Source: Ectobius pallidus
Taxonomy: Eukaryota; Arthropoda; Insecta; Blattodea; Ectobiidae
Direction: 5' to 3'
DNA length: 64,000 nucleotides
Assembly (NCBI GenBank): GCA_964059195.1
Contig: CAXKWD010000011.1
Location: forward strand, 31,234,566 to 31,298,565
Part shown: positions 44,661 to 57,300 of the stretch, piece by piece
Layout of the letters: every line of letters starts with the position of its first letter
How positions within the stretch are numbered: the first letter of the stretch is position 1
Made by a program: the position numbers and the translations under genes
The notes under the pieces: generated by a model
What the model was told of the DNA's origin: nothing
The model's input: only the letters and a program-made list of their open reading frames with translations
Databases searched by the model: none

Positions 44661-44879
44661 ACTGGCTTACCTGTAATTGTGTTGAAACAGGTTCAGGATT
44701 AAAGCTTTTTGAGCCTGAATAGTTCCCACTTGTTAGGACATTTTTGAAACTAAATATTTGAAATTTTGAAGGGTACTGCAGTGGGATATGGCTAGGATTT
44801 TCATTTTCCATCTAGAATATAGAATCTTCACCATTTTGCTACCAGCAGAGTCAATATCTGATTTCATGGTCATTTGTTC

Positions 44880-45345
44880 AAAAAGACTTATTGTACCCTC
44901 TTTTATACAATAGCACAAAACTTGTGGGCAGATTGTACTTTTGCTATAATATTTTCCTTAAGAGAAGAGATACAATTTTGTGTTTCCACAAAAACAAATT
45001 TCTGGATTGGAATGACTTACCTGCAGAAACATTTGAAACGTTACCTGCTAACGCCAAAATTTTTAAAAATATATTGAATAGGGTATGTGATAAGAATGTA
45101 TAATATTATGTAGTTATGTTTGTAAATATTTTTATAAGCTATAGTTTTGAATGAATTTTTTTAAATTATCAATACTTATATTGATAGGGTATTGGTATGT
45201 AGATAGCTGTTGTGATATTTACTATGTAATTGTATGTATAGTGTGTCATTGTATGTATGTATGGCCGATATTAATTGCAACACTGCCACTGGGTTTTTGA
45301 CCCACTTGCAGGGTAACAAAATAAATAAATATTATTATTACCCTT
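44880..45345 (+). mobile_element. 3' end of a non-LTR retrotransposon
   Basis: The last plus-strand frame (44891-45103) encodes FLDWNDLPAETFETLPANAK followed by IFKNILNRVCDKNV and a stop, a typical C-terminus of a LINE reverse transcriptase polyprotein. About 230 bp of 3'UTR follows (ACTGCCACTGGGTTTTTGAC near 45290), ending in AAATAAATATTATTATTA. The rest of the element is absent. Confidence 0.68.
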
Positions 45346-46085
45346 TACTCATTCCTTGTAAAATGGCTACATGTATTATTTGATCGTTCATCCTGATATT
45401 AATCTGATAAAATTTCTGTTACAAAATTTTTGTAATAACTTCACTACACACAAAGACTAGTATTTTCTTCCGAGCACATCGTTACTTTTTTCTTCCTTTG
45501 CTTTTTACTAAGGTATCTGATTGCTTCTGTCCCTTCAAATGTAGACAAAAAATATAATCTTGTTTAAGAAAACTGTCACCAAGCAAGAACTCTCATAATC
45601 ATTTTCAGAAAAATGAACAGAGCTTACAAGTGCATGCTTGCTTGAAATAAAATCTTTACTTCTTTTTAGCCAAGCTTTGAACTATTCTGGTGATTTTCTC
45701 TATTTGGAAATCCATGAAATCCAGAATGTATTGAACAATTACAACACAAAATTAGTCATAGCTATTATAGTAATGGATTTCACAATATGTTCTTGAAAAT
45801 ACGTGCAACAACTTGGGAATACTGGCGCCACTGTGAACAGTGAAGGAAACTTAATTAACGGACTGCTCGAGAAGCAATCTTGCTATAACATTCTGATTTT
45901 TTTGCAGTTCTTGTGAGTGAATATCGTTCGATTAAAGAAACAAGAAATTTTACCAGATAAAGTCTCACTGAACAGCTTGTAAGTGGTATAACCACTAGTC
46001 TACAGGAGACCCAGAATGAATGCAAATAAAATTTTAATTCATACCTATCTAGTTTTACCTTCATGTATGGTTGTATATTTTAATT
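45346..46085. other. Intergenic, nothing recognised
   Basis: AT-rich with short frames only. Confidence 0.4.
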
Positions 46086-46089
46086 TAAC

Positions 46090-46385
46090 TGAAGTATTTA
46101 CTCACATATGTATGCTGGATGGACAAAGTGACAAATGTAGTCCTGAGAAGGCTAAACGAGAAGAGAACAATCCCGAACACCATTCTTCATAGGAAAGCAA
46201 ACTGGATAGGTCATATCTTGAGAAGAAATTGTCTGCTGCAGGAAGTCATCGAAGGAAAGTTGGATGGAACTCCAGGTCTTGGAACAGGTTACTGAAACAG
46301 GAAGCCAAGGATAGGAGAAGATGGAGAGCATAATTTACAGACCATGAGCAGAACACTTAATATAAATAATAATAATAATAATAAT
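46090..46385 (+). mobile_element. LINE C-terminal fragment with (AAT)n tail
   Basis: Read plus, it encodes KVTNVVLRRLNEKRTIPNTI, then HRKANWIGHILRRNCLLQ and EVIEGKLDGT, a well-known C-terminal block of RTE-like and related LINEs, then a frame break. It ends in (AAT)n at 46365-46385. Same family as the fragment at 10080-10335. Confidence 0.7.
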
Positions 46386-46404
46386 ACGTAGAACCTAACT
46401 TACT

Positions 46405-46520
46405 ACATATGCATAAATAAACTGATTGTGTTGGCTATCCGGGTTGGGCCACATCGTGTTTTTAGCACCTAATGCTTCGGACATCCTGTCGCTTAGCCAA
46501 CACAATCAGTTTATATATGA
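46405..46520. repeat. Short inverted repeat, 20-bp arms
   Basis: ATAAACTGATTGTGTTGGCT near 46411 and the exact inverse AGCCAACACAATCAGTTTAT near 46495-46514. Could be a small MITE or a fragment of one. Confidence 0.6.
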
Positions 46521-47550
46521 CACCGGCCGTGGAAGCCTACAAACTTATTTACTATTTATGCAATTACTTGAGTATGGAGGAATGTTTCTCTCCACCCATA
46601 CCTGCATTAGAAATCAAATGTTTGTAATATCTCCAACAGTGTGATTCTGAACTACATCTGACTGAATTTAGATTTTTTAAATAAATCTTGTACTGAGGAA
46701 ATTGGCATAATCCATCAAGCCTTGCGACCTGTGGTCACATTCAAGGATTACGCTTACTGAAATTTTGAAGGGCCCCTTGCACCATCAGTTGAATCCTGTG
46801 GTAAGTCTGTGAATGGGACACACAAACTTAAACTACTGTATTAGTATTTTATTTTATTTACTTTAAAACATATTGGTGGAGGAATTCTCAATTTAGGTGT
46901 AAACTTAATAAACTTCACCCACATCAAGGAAAGAATGAAAAATTTATTGGACACTACCCTACAAATACATACTTTGCTGAATTTCTGAAGTACAGACAAT
47001 ATATTTCAATGCAAAATAAATGATGGAAGGATGAGTGGAGCAACCAAAGATTTTTTTAATGGACTGTCTTTGCCTTTTTGTTTTACCATATGACATGTAT
47101 GCATATTAGCAGCAAGTTATTCAGGTTTTCAGTTATGTTTGTAATAACCTCGGTTTTTTGTTATTATAAGGAAACATAACCCTAGTCTAGAAACACACAT
47201 TGTACTAAATTCTAACTACAAGCAGTGTGTATGATAGTTTCTCCGAATTCCAACCAGGTGAAGCAGTTTACGTAGTCAGAGTTTTTGGCTGCTACTAGCA
47301 CAGCAGTTATCTTCTGGGACAGAAGTGAGTTATGGGTAGATGAGTTGGTGGAGGGCAGCCAATCCGATGGCAGGAAAAATTTGTGGTGAAAAACCAGCAG
47401 TCAATTCATTGGCCCCAATTTTGTTGTACTTGGCTTATGGTTGGATTCCACACCAGACTAAGTTCTAGTCTGTTGCCTCTATTGAAATTGTTGCCGTGGA
47501 GTTTTATTTCCAAAGCTTCAGCCACAAAATGGCCTCACAAGCAACATCTT

Positions 47551-48026
47551 TCGGGGGGAAAAGCAGCAGCACATAAATTCCAGTTAAATATTCAAAAATA
47601 TATGACTTGTAGGTCCTTTCAATTTTTTTTTTTTAAATCTGTAGCAACTTATTTTTTTTAATACAGGGAATCGAATGATGCTTGAAATCCTTTAAGCCTC
47701 TTTGGTCATACCTAAAAATAAATCTTTTGTGGGTTTTCGAGTGCTCGTTCACCCGGTTGGAATCTCACAAAACAATCATACATAACCAATGCAGGGAAAA
47801 CCTCTAGTCTCTTATTACAAGCAATTATCTTGCAGGGAAAAAGCAGCAGCACATAAATTCCATTAAATGTTCACAAATACATGATTTGTAGGTCTTTCGA
47901 GTTTTCAATATTTAAAAACTTATTTTTTTTTTTAAATATAGGGATTCAAATGATGCTTGAAATCCCTTAAGCTTCTTTGGTCTACCTAAAAATAAATCTT
48001 TTGTGGGCTTCCGAATGCTCCATAAA
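47551..48026 (+). repeat. Two direct copies of a 200-bp unit
   Basis: Unit 1 (47551-47752) and unit 2 (about 47834-48026) share AAAAGCAGCAGCACATAAAT, GATGCTTGAAATCC and CTAAAAATAAATCTTTTGTG in the same order, offset by about 280 bp. The copies differ by several small indels. No coding potential. Confidence 0.72.
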
Positions 48027-48106
48027 AAGTTTTCAGATCAAACAATAACAATAACAATAAATACATAAAGAAAACAATTATTATAAAAAGCACAACACTA
48101 TTCTAC

Positions 48107-48235
48107 AAATTCATTTTGTGCAAAATTATAAAATACAAGCAACACAAATGTAAGGAAAGCAAAAGAACAAATTCATTTTGTGCAAAATTATAAAATACAA
48201 GCAACACAAATATAAGGAAGGCAAAAGAACAAATG
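48107..48235 (+). repeat. Tandem duplication of a 63-bp unit
   Basis: ACAAATTCATTTTGTGCAAA through GGCAAAAGA occurs twice in a row with only a couple of differences (TGTAAGGAAAGC versus TATAAGGAAGGC). Recent by its high identity. Confidence 0.82.
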
Positions 48236-48264
48236 CATATTTTATATAATTATATATGTATGTA

Positions 48265-48499
48265 CAGTAAAGTCTCCATTAACCGAGCTTCGATTAACTG
48301 AGGTTCTGTATTATCCGAGCCTAAACTAAGGGAAAAAAATTAATTGATCCGCTGAAGATTGCAAATTGCGATCGTATTTTCATTAGTGTTTTAATTTTTT
48401 TAGTTGTTCAAAGGTATGTGTACTATAATATTTTTAACCGAGAATTTCCTTATCCAAGGTTGCTGTGGTCCACAATAACTCGGTTAATCCACTCTACTG
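48265..48499. mobile_element. pogo/Tigger-type MITE
   Basis: Starts CAGTAAAGTCTCCATTAACC and ends with the inverse of CAGTAGAGTGGATTAACCGA, flanked by TA on both sides (48263-48264, 48500-48501). CAGTARAGTC...TTAACCGAG ends are typical of pogo/Tigger. No coding capacity at 235 bp. Confidence 0.85.
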
Positions 48500-48501
48500 T
48501 A

Positions 48502-51500
48502 TATATACACATGTGAGTATATTGTATGTATATAAGTTAGGAGGACCTGTGAAAATTTCAGTATTTTTGGAGTTAAAAATTGGCACTGGGAAAAGCAGAC
48601 CTTAGCAGACTGTATGCATTTTTTCTCCCAAGAGTGCCAAAAACACATCATGCCATAGATCAATCAAAAGATTTTCCTCTTTTGGTCACACCCACCCTGC
48701 TCAGTGATCGAACACTTTGCTTTGGAATGGTAGGGCTGGACCCTCGCACCATGGAGGAATATTCTTCCACAGACAATGTACTAACTTTCTAATAAAATCA
48801 TGAACTAAAAATAGAAATGCCGAAAATACACTAACATTGACCCAAATAAAGTTTTCTTTGGAATTAGTTTACTCTGAACTACTATCATCTTTTTTATGCA
48901 AGTACTATCATTAGGTCAAATGTGACCCGAAAACATGTTTTTTAGATATACCAAGATTGATCAAAGATATGTTCTTTATGTTAAGATGCATATCTTATGA
49001 AGGTTTCAAAGAACATGTTTATATTTTTTACTGAAATTTTCCAGTTTTGTAACTCTATTACATAATGTTGAAAAAGCCTAGTTTTCATTGTGAATTTTCA
49101 GTTGTCTATATACTAATGTAAAATCTTTTACAATTATTAATTTCTATTTATGTACATTGTTGCTATGAATAAGGTATCAAACAACAATAATAGCAAGGGA
49201 AATGGAGAAAATAGTTTCTTTAAACAGAACTTCAGGCAGCCTATATAACAAAAACTGCTATCTTCGGGTCTCCACTGACCAGACTTCTTCCTTGTGAGCA
49301 AATCACAACTTGTTCTGATAATGTCCAACAGATAAAGAACACCACTGCCGAGGAACACCAGAAACTCACAATGAACTATTTACATTTGTAAAAAAATATA
49401 AGAAATTAAAATAACTGGGTCAGGATAGACCTAATAGTAATATAGGGTTAAAAATTTGAATTGTGCTTGTTTCTGGTGTTAATACATGAAATTGTGATAT
49501 TTCATGAGTCAAACATACTTTTTGGGGGTTATAAGGAAATGTATAAAGAAATTGTAAAATAATTTTTCCAACTGAAAACAGTTCGCATTATTACATCTCA
49601 TAAATTTCACTGATCTTCACTTATCTTATCAAATAACAAAAATACATACTATGCCAGCACAATGTAAACTCTCCACTATGTATTTAACTTTTTCGATCAG
49701 ATGTATGTTAATGCCTCAATGTCTGTACAAGAAATCGAATTATGCTTGTAATCTGTAAGCTAAGGCACCTTTGGTGTGCAGGGGGGAAAAACCAGCTAGT
49801 GAGACAAGAGTGCTTGTCAGGCCTATATTACACTATCAAAATTCTAAAGCACAGAAAATGATCCATCGTTTTATCAGATTTATACGATCAAATGTAAGAT
49901 ATATCAAATCATTTGTAATGGTTCCAAATTAAGTAGATCCACAACAGTTCTATTAATTGTGAATGTGCTGCAACTGTAGGTGCAGCAATGGTTATATTGC
50001 TCGGGATCCTATTTTACAGTGACCTACGGCTATGTGGTGCAAAATATTGCATATTTCTAGAAAAACAATTTGTCAAGTAGATTTCTGGTTTGTAGATTTT
50101 TACAATTCTTAATAGACAATTTATTAACGCTTATTCACTAACTTCATAGGCAACCAACTCCTGGAAAATTAAATACACGGTGGTGTGGGTGAACTGTGAG
50201 TAACACAGCAAATTAACATTTTTAACAATTTTTTTTTTTACCACAATGACAAACTGTTTTTTAGGGAATGTGTTTGAATAAAACTCTAGACATTTTTTAT
50301 GTATATGACGAACCTAACATCGATATAAATTTTTAAAAAAGGGGGATAAGACATATAGGCCTACCATCATATGAACTAACAGAACTTTTAAGGCTGTTTT
50401 TTAAGTTTGGTAAATAATTTGTGTATTTTTAAACTTTTAAACTATCTTAAAGTTTTATACTCAGCTATAAAAAACATAATAAACAACATAGACCTATTAC
50501 CAAATAATAACATATACTGTAAATTGTAAGCTGCATCTCTATAAAAAGAAAATACAACCTGTAATATTGGCAGCTACTAGTTTTTTCTTTAAGAGCATCA
50601 AAGTAAAAATACATTATTAACACTTGCCTATAGTGTAAATAAGTTGGTTAACACTATCTCCCTGACCTACATGTCAAGGTGCACTGAGGATACTTCTTGA
50701 ATCTTGGTGACACTCTGTATACAGAGCTATATTATTAAACTTCTGAGACATAGACATGATAGTGTAATACAGGCTTTAGAAGTGCAGCTGAAATAGGATG
50801 ATAATGAGATAAAGGGAAAATTATTAAAATCCATTACATATTTATGCAAATGGATAATGTGTAAAGTCCCCAACATACTTGCAAAATGACGTATGACACA
50901 ACGCACATAATGCCCTGTTGCAGAAATGTCAAACGGACAGGCAATGTTGATTCATTTTCTTCTTTTTTATGGATATTCTTCATTATTCCATATACCCTTC
51001 GATTATAGAGAGTAAACAGGTAACCCAATGATACAACTATTTGTGCGTGAAGCTACTGGTAGGAATGAATGTTGGAAGTCAATATTGAAGCCATTTAACA
51101 GCATGAAGCTATTCATGCAACAGAAACAGCAGAGATGTTTACGAGAAAAATTTGAACTTTAAAGTACAAAAATTTTAGTTGTTACCAAAGTGTAATTACA
51201 TCCTCCCCGACTTCATTTACAGGATATTTGTCATTGTGAGCAAGATGTCTTTGTCTGTATCTTGTGCTGGAAGTCAGATTCATAAGAGCATTTCTTCAAG
51301 CTTCTAGTTCACAAGTGAACAAAAACTGAGAGAAAAAAGTGGAGAAATAACCAGCAAACCGGATAATCCATACATCAATAGTCAGAAGTACAACAGATTA
51401 TGAAATTTAATAGACTAATATACTAGATTGCAATTTTTCAAGCAGGAAACTTACATAAAGTATAAGTGCTTAAATAACACCTTTAATTTCGTTCACAAAG
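48502..51500. other. Intergenic, nothing assigned
   Basis: AT-rich. Frames at 48580-48792 (plus), 49137-49358 (minus) and 50834-51028 (minus) show no domain or known motif. No repeat ends were paired. Confidence 0.35.
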
Positions 51501-51504
51501 GTTT

Positions 51505-51590
51505 AGCTTTGCGGTGGCTCATGCTTCGTACATTGGCCTAGTATGCAAGAGGTCCCGGGTTCAAATCCTAGGGTACCCATCTGAAAGATT
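51505..51590 (+). mobile_element. tRNA-like SINE fragment
   Basis: Contains GCGGTGGCTCATGCTTCG and a box B string GGGTTCAAATCCTAG (51558-51572). The D-arm and acceptor parts do not pair, so it is a SINE head or tRNA pseudogene. Confidence 0.55.
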
Positions 51591-53052
51591 CACTGTAAGT
51601 TCTATACAGTTCTATAAAGTATAATATAGTCCATGGTTTTTTTTTAGTAATCAATAGTTTTTACAATAAAAACATAAAATGTCTGCTGATCATTAAACTT
51701 TTCTTATATTTGAGACATGATGTTTTTCTAATTATGTTGTTCGTCCTATTTTTAAAAAAGCAGATATTTTACTAAAAAATTGTGTGGCAAGTTTAATTTT
51801 TAAATGTGCAATTTTTTTATATTAATTTTTGAATTGACTGAAATGAAACTTCTGCACAATATTAACTATCACACCATGAACACATGTAGAAAGTAACAAG
51901 TACTTAGCTTTAAAATGTGTAAAACAGATGTTTCTCACACTATGCTTTTAAGGCCAGTTACACCAAGTGTTTCAATAAAAGCATAAAAAAAATAAACAGG
52001 AAATAAGTATGGCTCTACTGAACATTTTGGGATAGGGAACTGGGAGTCTTCAAAGCCAGATTAAAGAAACAGGACTTAAATATGTCTATCTCATTCACTT
52101 ACTGTAGCCATAATGTATGTACACTTATTCTATCGCATTTGCTTACTGTTTGCCATAATACCATACCTACATTTATTTATAATATTACTTACATTCAGTA
52201 ATGCAAAGTCATTTCCACTCTTAAATTCTTGTCATTCATTGAAACTGAAAAACAAATGAGATACCAATACAGTATCGTGTACCTCAACAGTTGCACAAAC
52301 TCAAATCAATCATGTTATCAGCGTACAAGAATCTGCTGCACTTTTTCAAACATTACTGGCATGTTTCATATCAAGTCACAGGAGTTTACAACCCAGCAAT
52401 TAATTTCATGTCCGTGTCCACTACAGCCTCATATTTATGTCATTTTAGAAACAGGGTTACTGAAAGAAGAACCAACTCGTTTTGAAGGGACAACAAACAG
52501 GCACCTACGTGTAAATAGTGACAAACAGTAAGTGACAGCAGTAGATACTTTTAAGCCCATGTCTCCTGAATCTGGCTTCACAGATCCGAGTTCTTCACCT
52601 CAAAATATTCAGAATTCCCTTCTTCTTATTTAATTTTTGTACACTTTTGTATAGTGTTCCCCCCCAATAGAAACACAACAAAAAATGTGTTAGTTCAGAG
52701 AATCAGAGTTGACCATCAAAATTGGGTGGTCAGATCTGATGGTTACCTGATTGTCTATCAATCACATCCTTTATGCAACAAGAGGAACTGATGGCCAATC
52801 AAACCATCCTTGATTGTTGACCAAACTAAAATTATGTTTTCTGCAACTGGGCATAAATGCTTGCTTTATGACATTTTCTAGGAAATTCATTGATAATATG
52901 AAAACATGATCTCTATCCTAAACCTTCCATTCTTTCTTCAATATCAGGCAAATTCTTAAAATGCCTTAGTGTCCAAATTTCTACAAAAAATAAACTTAAT
53001 ATCTTTTTCATTTCATTCTTCAAGTAGAGGAGAAGAGAACACTACTACTTCT
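51591..53052. other. 3' flank of the LRR gene, nothing assigned
   Basis: AT-rich sequence that should include the 3'UTR of the gene ending at 53053. No single polyadenylation signal could be chosen. A C-run is at 52665. Confidence 0.35.
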
Positions 53053-54358
53053 TTACATTGGGAGATTTTCAAAATCACATACTAGTTCAACTTCCGGACG
53101 ATTCAACCTAAATCGTAATACCCCATCCTCAGTGACAGAGGTTCCAGACACATCTAAGTAGCGAAGGCTAGGCAGTTTCTGAAGATACAGCAAAGCTGTA
53201 TCTGTAATAGTCTTGTAGTCCCTCACTACAACTGTGTGAAGCTGTGGTCTTGTACCTTCTGCCAGTGGCGACCCAATCCGAATATAGCCAGGAACATTAG
53301 CTTCATTATCATTCTGCGCAAAAGATAGAATACAGAAGTCTGAAATTGTGGATTCATTAGAAGGTTCATGATGGGGGTTACGGAACATTTGAGGGCCACT
53401 AAATCTGAAGCCTCGAGGTGCACCACAATGTATCTGCAACATCGGGCCAATTCTTTCATGATGATATTCATTGTCACTGTCAGTCTCCTGGTTTGCATCA
53501 TCATCAGTTTCAATGGCATTTCGAGGTGCTTCATCTTGAACTGGCGCTGTGACTTGTTGGCCACTAGAGGAGCAGCAAGGAACTGGTGGAGGAACTTGAT
53601 TTGTATCAGGTAAATGATTAACATCCCCTGTAGTTTCGTTTACATTTTCAGGTTCTTCAACCTGAGCTGACTGTAAAATTTTTTGGTCGCTAGTGCAGCA
53701 TCCAGGAACAGGAACTGTATCAGATAAATGACTTACATCACCGACAGTTTTACTGATATTTTGCTGCGAGATTTGCTGGCCACTAGGAACTGGACCTGTA
53801 TCACTACGATGTCGTTTGGGGTTTGTCCTACAACTGTCTTTTCCAGAATGTAATGTCTGTTTCTTTAGTGAAGAGGAAGGTCCCTCAGTGGTACTATCTG
53901 GTCCTTTGCTTGTACCATTTAATGCATTATCAGAAGCTTTTACTGAATCTTGTTCTGGTTGGAAATGGGGTGAGGTACGATTTCCATCGCTGCTAGCCTC
54001 AGACTCATCTTCTGACAAAGGCCGTTTTCTATTCTGCTCAGAAGTAGCAGACGAAGAACCAGCAGGATCCACTGTGATATGCGATGTCCCATCTGATGCT
54101 GAAGCTTGTGATGTGCCTTCCTCTTCATTGTTTCCTTCTGCTTCACGATCAACCTCTTCTCTTACAGTGGAGGAGGAATTGGAAGAAGTATTGTGTACAC
54201 GCCTCCTAGGCCGACAAACAATTTTCATACATCTTGGTCCTGCTGGCACAACAACAACTGGTCGAGGAAGCAAAGCTTGTTCTCTGGCTCTGTTCCCAGG
54301 TACGTACCTTCTCCTCTGAGCAGCTGTTTCTTCATCTTCACTGGAGTTAGGGGAATCA
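53053..54358 (-). CDS. LRR gene, terminal coding exon
   Basis: The acceptor TTTTTTAG ends at 54359; the first base completes the codon begun in the previous exon. It encodes 434 further residues and the stop at 53053-53055. Two related internal segments (LSDTVPVPGCC... and LPDTNQVPPPVPCC..., each preceded by GDV(S/N)HL) suggest a short internal duplication within the disordered region. Confidence 0.85.
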
Positions 54359-57300
54359 CTAAAAAATAAAGTAGAACTGTAGGCATTTGCTGTAAAAAGA
54401 GCTTAGCTCTTTACAGGAGTGGTAAAGGATGTGTTGAGTGTGAGGTCAAGCAATTAGTGAAAGAATGATCTTAACGACAATGGGTGGGGAAATCAAGGTT
54501 TATAGAGTAAGGACAAAGAACCACAAAGAAAATGATAACATGGGAAAACTACTCTTTATCAGCAGAGTTGAATGGAACCAAGGACTTATAGATCTGAAGC
54601 CAATGTACCAGGAGAGGGGCATTGGAGATCACTCACAGGAGATGAAGGAAATGGAATAAGTTGAATAGAGGAGCAGTAGCAGAAATACAGGAGGGAATAA
54701 AAAGGGAAGATGCAAGGAATTAAGAAAGAAGTACACCAAATTAAAGTCAGAATTAATGTGACAGAAGAGTGCGACTGAAAGCTTAATCTGGTGGGCACAG
54801 GGATAAAAGAAAGAAGAGGAATATGGCCTAAGACAGAAGTGTGTGAAATTTTTTATGGAAGGTTGGATCTCAACTAAATGGATGGTAGACTGTGGATGCC
54901 TTCAAAATAGCAAGAAGAATGATTGAGAGAATGATAATTGTGAGACTGGCCACAATGGGGGTAGGGTACAATGTGCTTGGAAGATCGAGCAAATCGAAAG
55001 GTTCCAAAACCTTCATCAGCAAAGATCTATAATTTAAACAAAGAATGCAAAAGAAAAAGTTTGTCCACAAAATAAAAAGAGGTCAGGGCTGTGGGTAAAA
55101 CTGCCTATTTAGAAACCTATAACTGTGGATAAGTGGTAAATTGTGGAGTAGAAAGGGAATAAAGTGCTCAAAGAACAAAGAGACAGTTGGAAACAATGCA
55201 AGACAGCAAACGGGAGAGTTTGTAAAATTAGCAAAAACCGGAAAAGTAGAAACAAGTGGAATGCTCAGGTCAAGGTTTACCGGAAGCAATGAACAGATGA
55301 ATGACATGAACGGATCATATGCAGCAGGCTTGATGACATCAAGGAGGAGAATGCAGTAGCTCACCGGTAACAGATGGCAGAAAAAAAGAACAAGGAAGGG
55401 ATTCAGCTGCAGCCAACAACAGCTCCACATCATATACAAATGATTCAGTAAATGACAGTGCATCTCAAAATGGAATTGGGGATTGTAGCTGCAGAGAAGG
55501 AACAGAAGGGTTCAATGGGGAGGATAAAACTAAGGAATAATAGGGGGCTCCTGGAATCCCTGAAGAAAAGAGGATGCGGATATTATTCTCAGTAGTATGA
55601 GTGAAACTGAAGAAAAGCTGTGTATGGTGAAATCTCAGTATTAAGTACATCAGAAAACACTCAACTAAAAACACTCAATAAAAGAACTGCATTTCAATGG
55701 ATACCATCTCATTGTGGAATTCTGGGAAACGATAATGCTGATGTTTTAGCTAAAAAAAGGCAGCACAGCTGCTTACAGACCTGTCATCAAATCCACATTC
55801 CACTCTGTAAAAAGATTTATCAAATCCACATATAAGGACATCAACAAACAAAACCTGACAACGGAATCTCAAGGGAAAAAATGGAACACCCTGTATCAAA
55901 ACCCACAGATAATTCCTGATCTACCACGCAAATCATCTGTAGCTGCCTTTAGACTGGTGACGGGTCATGACTGCTTAGCGAAACATCTACAAAGAATTGG
56001 AATATTTCAGTCCCCAAACTGCCCACTGTGCAATTCAAATCAAGAAATGGACTTGGAACATCTCAAAACATGTACTTCAGTGGCTAAATATGAGAATATC
56101 TACGAAAAATATTGGAGTGCAAGAGGACAAATTACTTTGTTATCAAACGTCTGGCATTAGAAAACAACAACAACAACAACAGCAACATGAGAAAAACAAG
56201 TTAGTTATACTTTATTCTGAAAAGTATGTTATACTGAACCAAGAAAATAATGTCGACTGAATAAATAAAATCTTGTCGAAACCAAACGTTTAACAGCTTA
56301 ATCGTTCAAAACAAAATCACTGAGATTCTACATTAAATAATGCGGTTTATTCCTCAAAACACTATCCCTGTGTGAAAACTTCGTACAATTCGACCACCAT
56401 CCCTACAGTTCAGATTTGGCACCAAATGATTTTCATCTGGTTCTTCATCAGAAGAAATACCTTGGTGGAAAACATTTCAACGACGATGTTATCCGTCCGT
56501 TACCATGGAATTCATCAAAATAAATTGATAATTTGTTCAACAAACAACACCTCAATTTCGGTCATGTTTGTAATTTAACGTCATATTTCAGTTATAAATT
56601 CGGTAAAACAGCACAATTATGCAGTATGTAAACTGAATTGACTTAATTTTTTTTCCGAGAAAGAGTCATGAATATTTTGGTTTGATTGTAACTGAAATGT
56701 GAAGGGACAATAACAAGTAATAGCACAATTACCTCTTCCTCCTTGTTCTTAACAACTTGCAATAGACATGTTTTAAAATATTTTCAGTTCACATTTGCAG
56801 TGGTATCTGGAAAATTCTTTACAAGTAAAACTGTAAATCACCTATAAAATTGTTAAAAAGGGATTATCTGATTGAATTAATGTTACGTAATAATTTAGTG
56901 TCATTAAATGTTTTAAATTAGAACAATAATTTTTAGAAAATATGGTCTTTTATGACATCATATTTGGGATTTTTGGGTCATATTTAGTCATTTTTAAGGT
57001 CATATTTGCAGTCATATTTCCCACTTTTTTAGGTCACAAACATCCGAACCTTAGTGATCAGCAACGAGCAAAAAGGATCAACTGGTTTATAGGAAAAAAA
57101 AAGTTGGTGTTCAAGCAACAGGCTGAAGACTCCTTGCCAGTCGATGCAAAATGGCAGAAGATTTGTATTTGTCAGCAGAGGAAACAGACTGTTTCGTTCA
57201 TAAAAATGAAATAATATTAATCCCAGGCTTTCCAGGTATAGCAACAGGGATACTACATGGTTTGTACTACTTCAAGAATCGGCACAAAAAGTAGTAAAAA

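Noticed and set aside
48580..48792. Possible small protein gene (70 codons, plus)
   Set aside because: No domain, no splice context or conserved motif; length is within chance expectation.
53816..54319. 167-codon plus-strand frame opposite the LRR exon
   Set aside because: It is the antisense of a well-supported coding exon whose phase is fixed by splicing.
55083..55463. 126-codon minus-strand frame
   Set aside because: It lies in a pyrimidine-rich strand where stop codons are rare; Leu/Ser/Pro-rich composition without domain.
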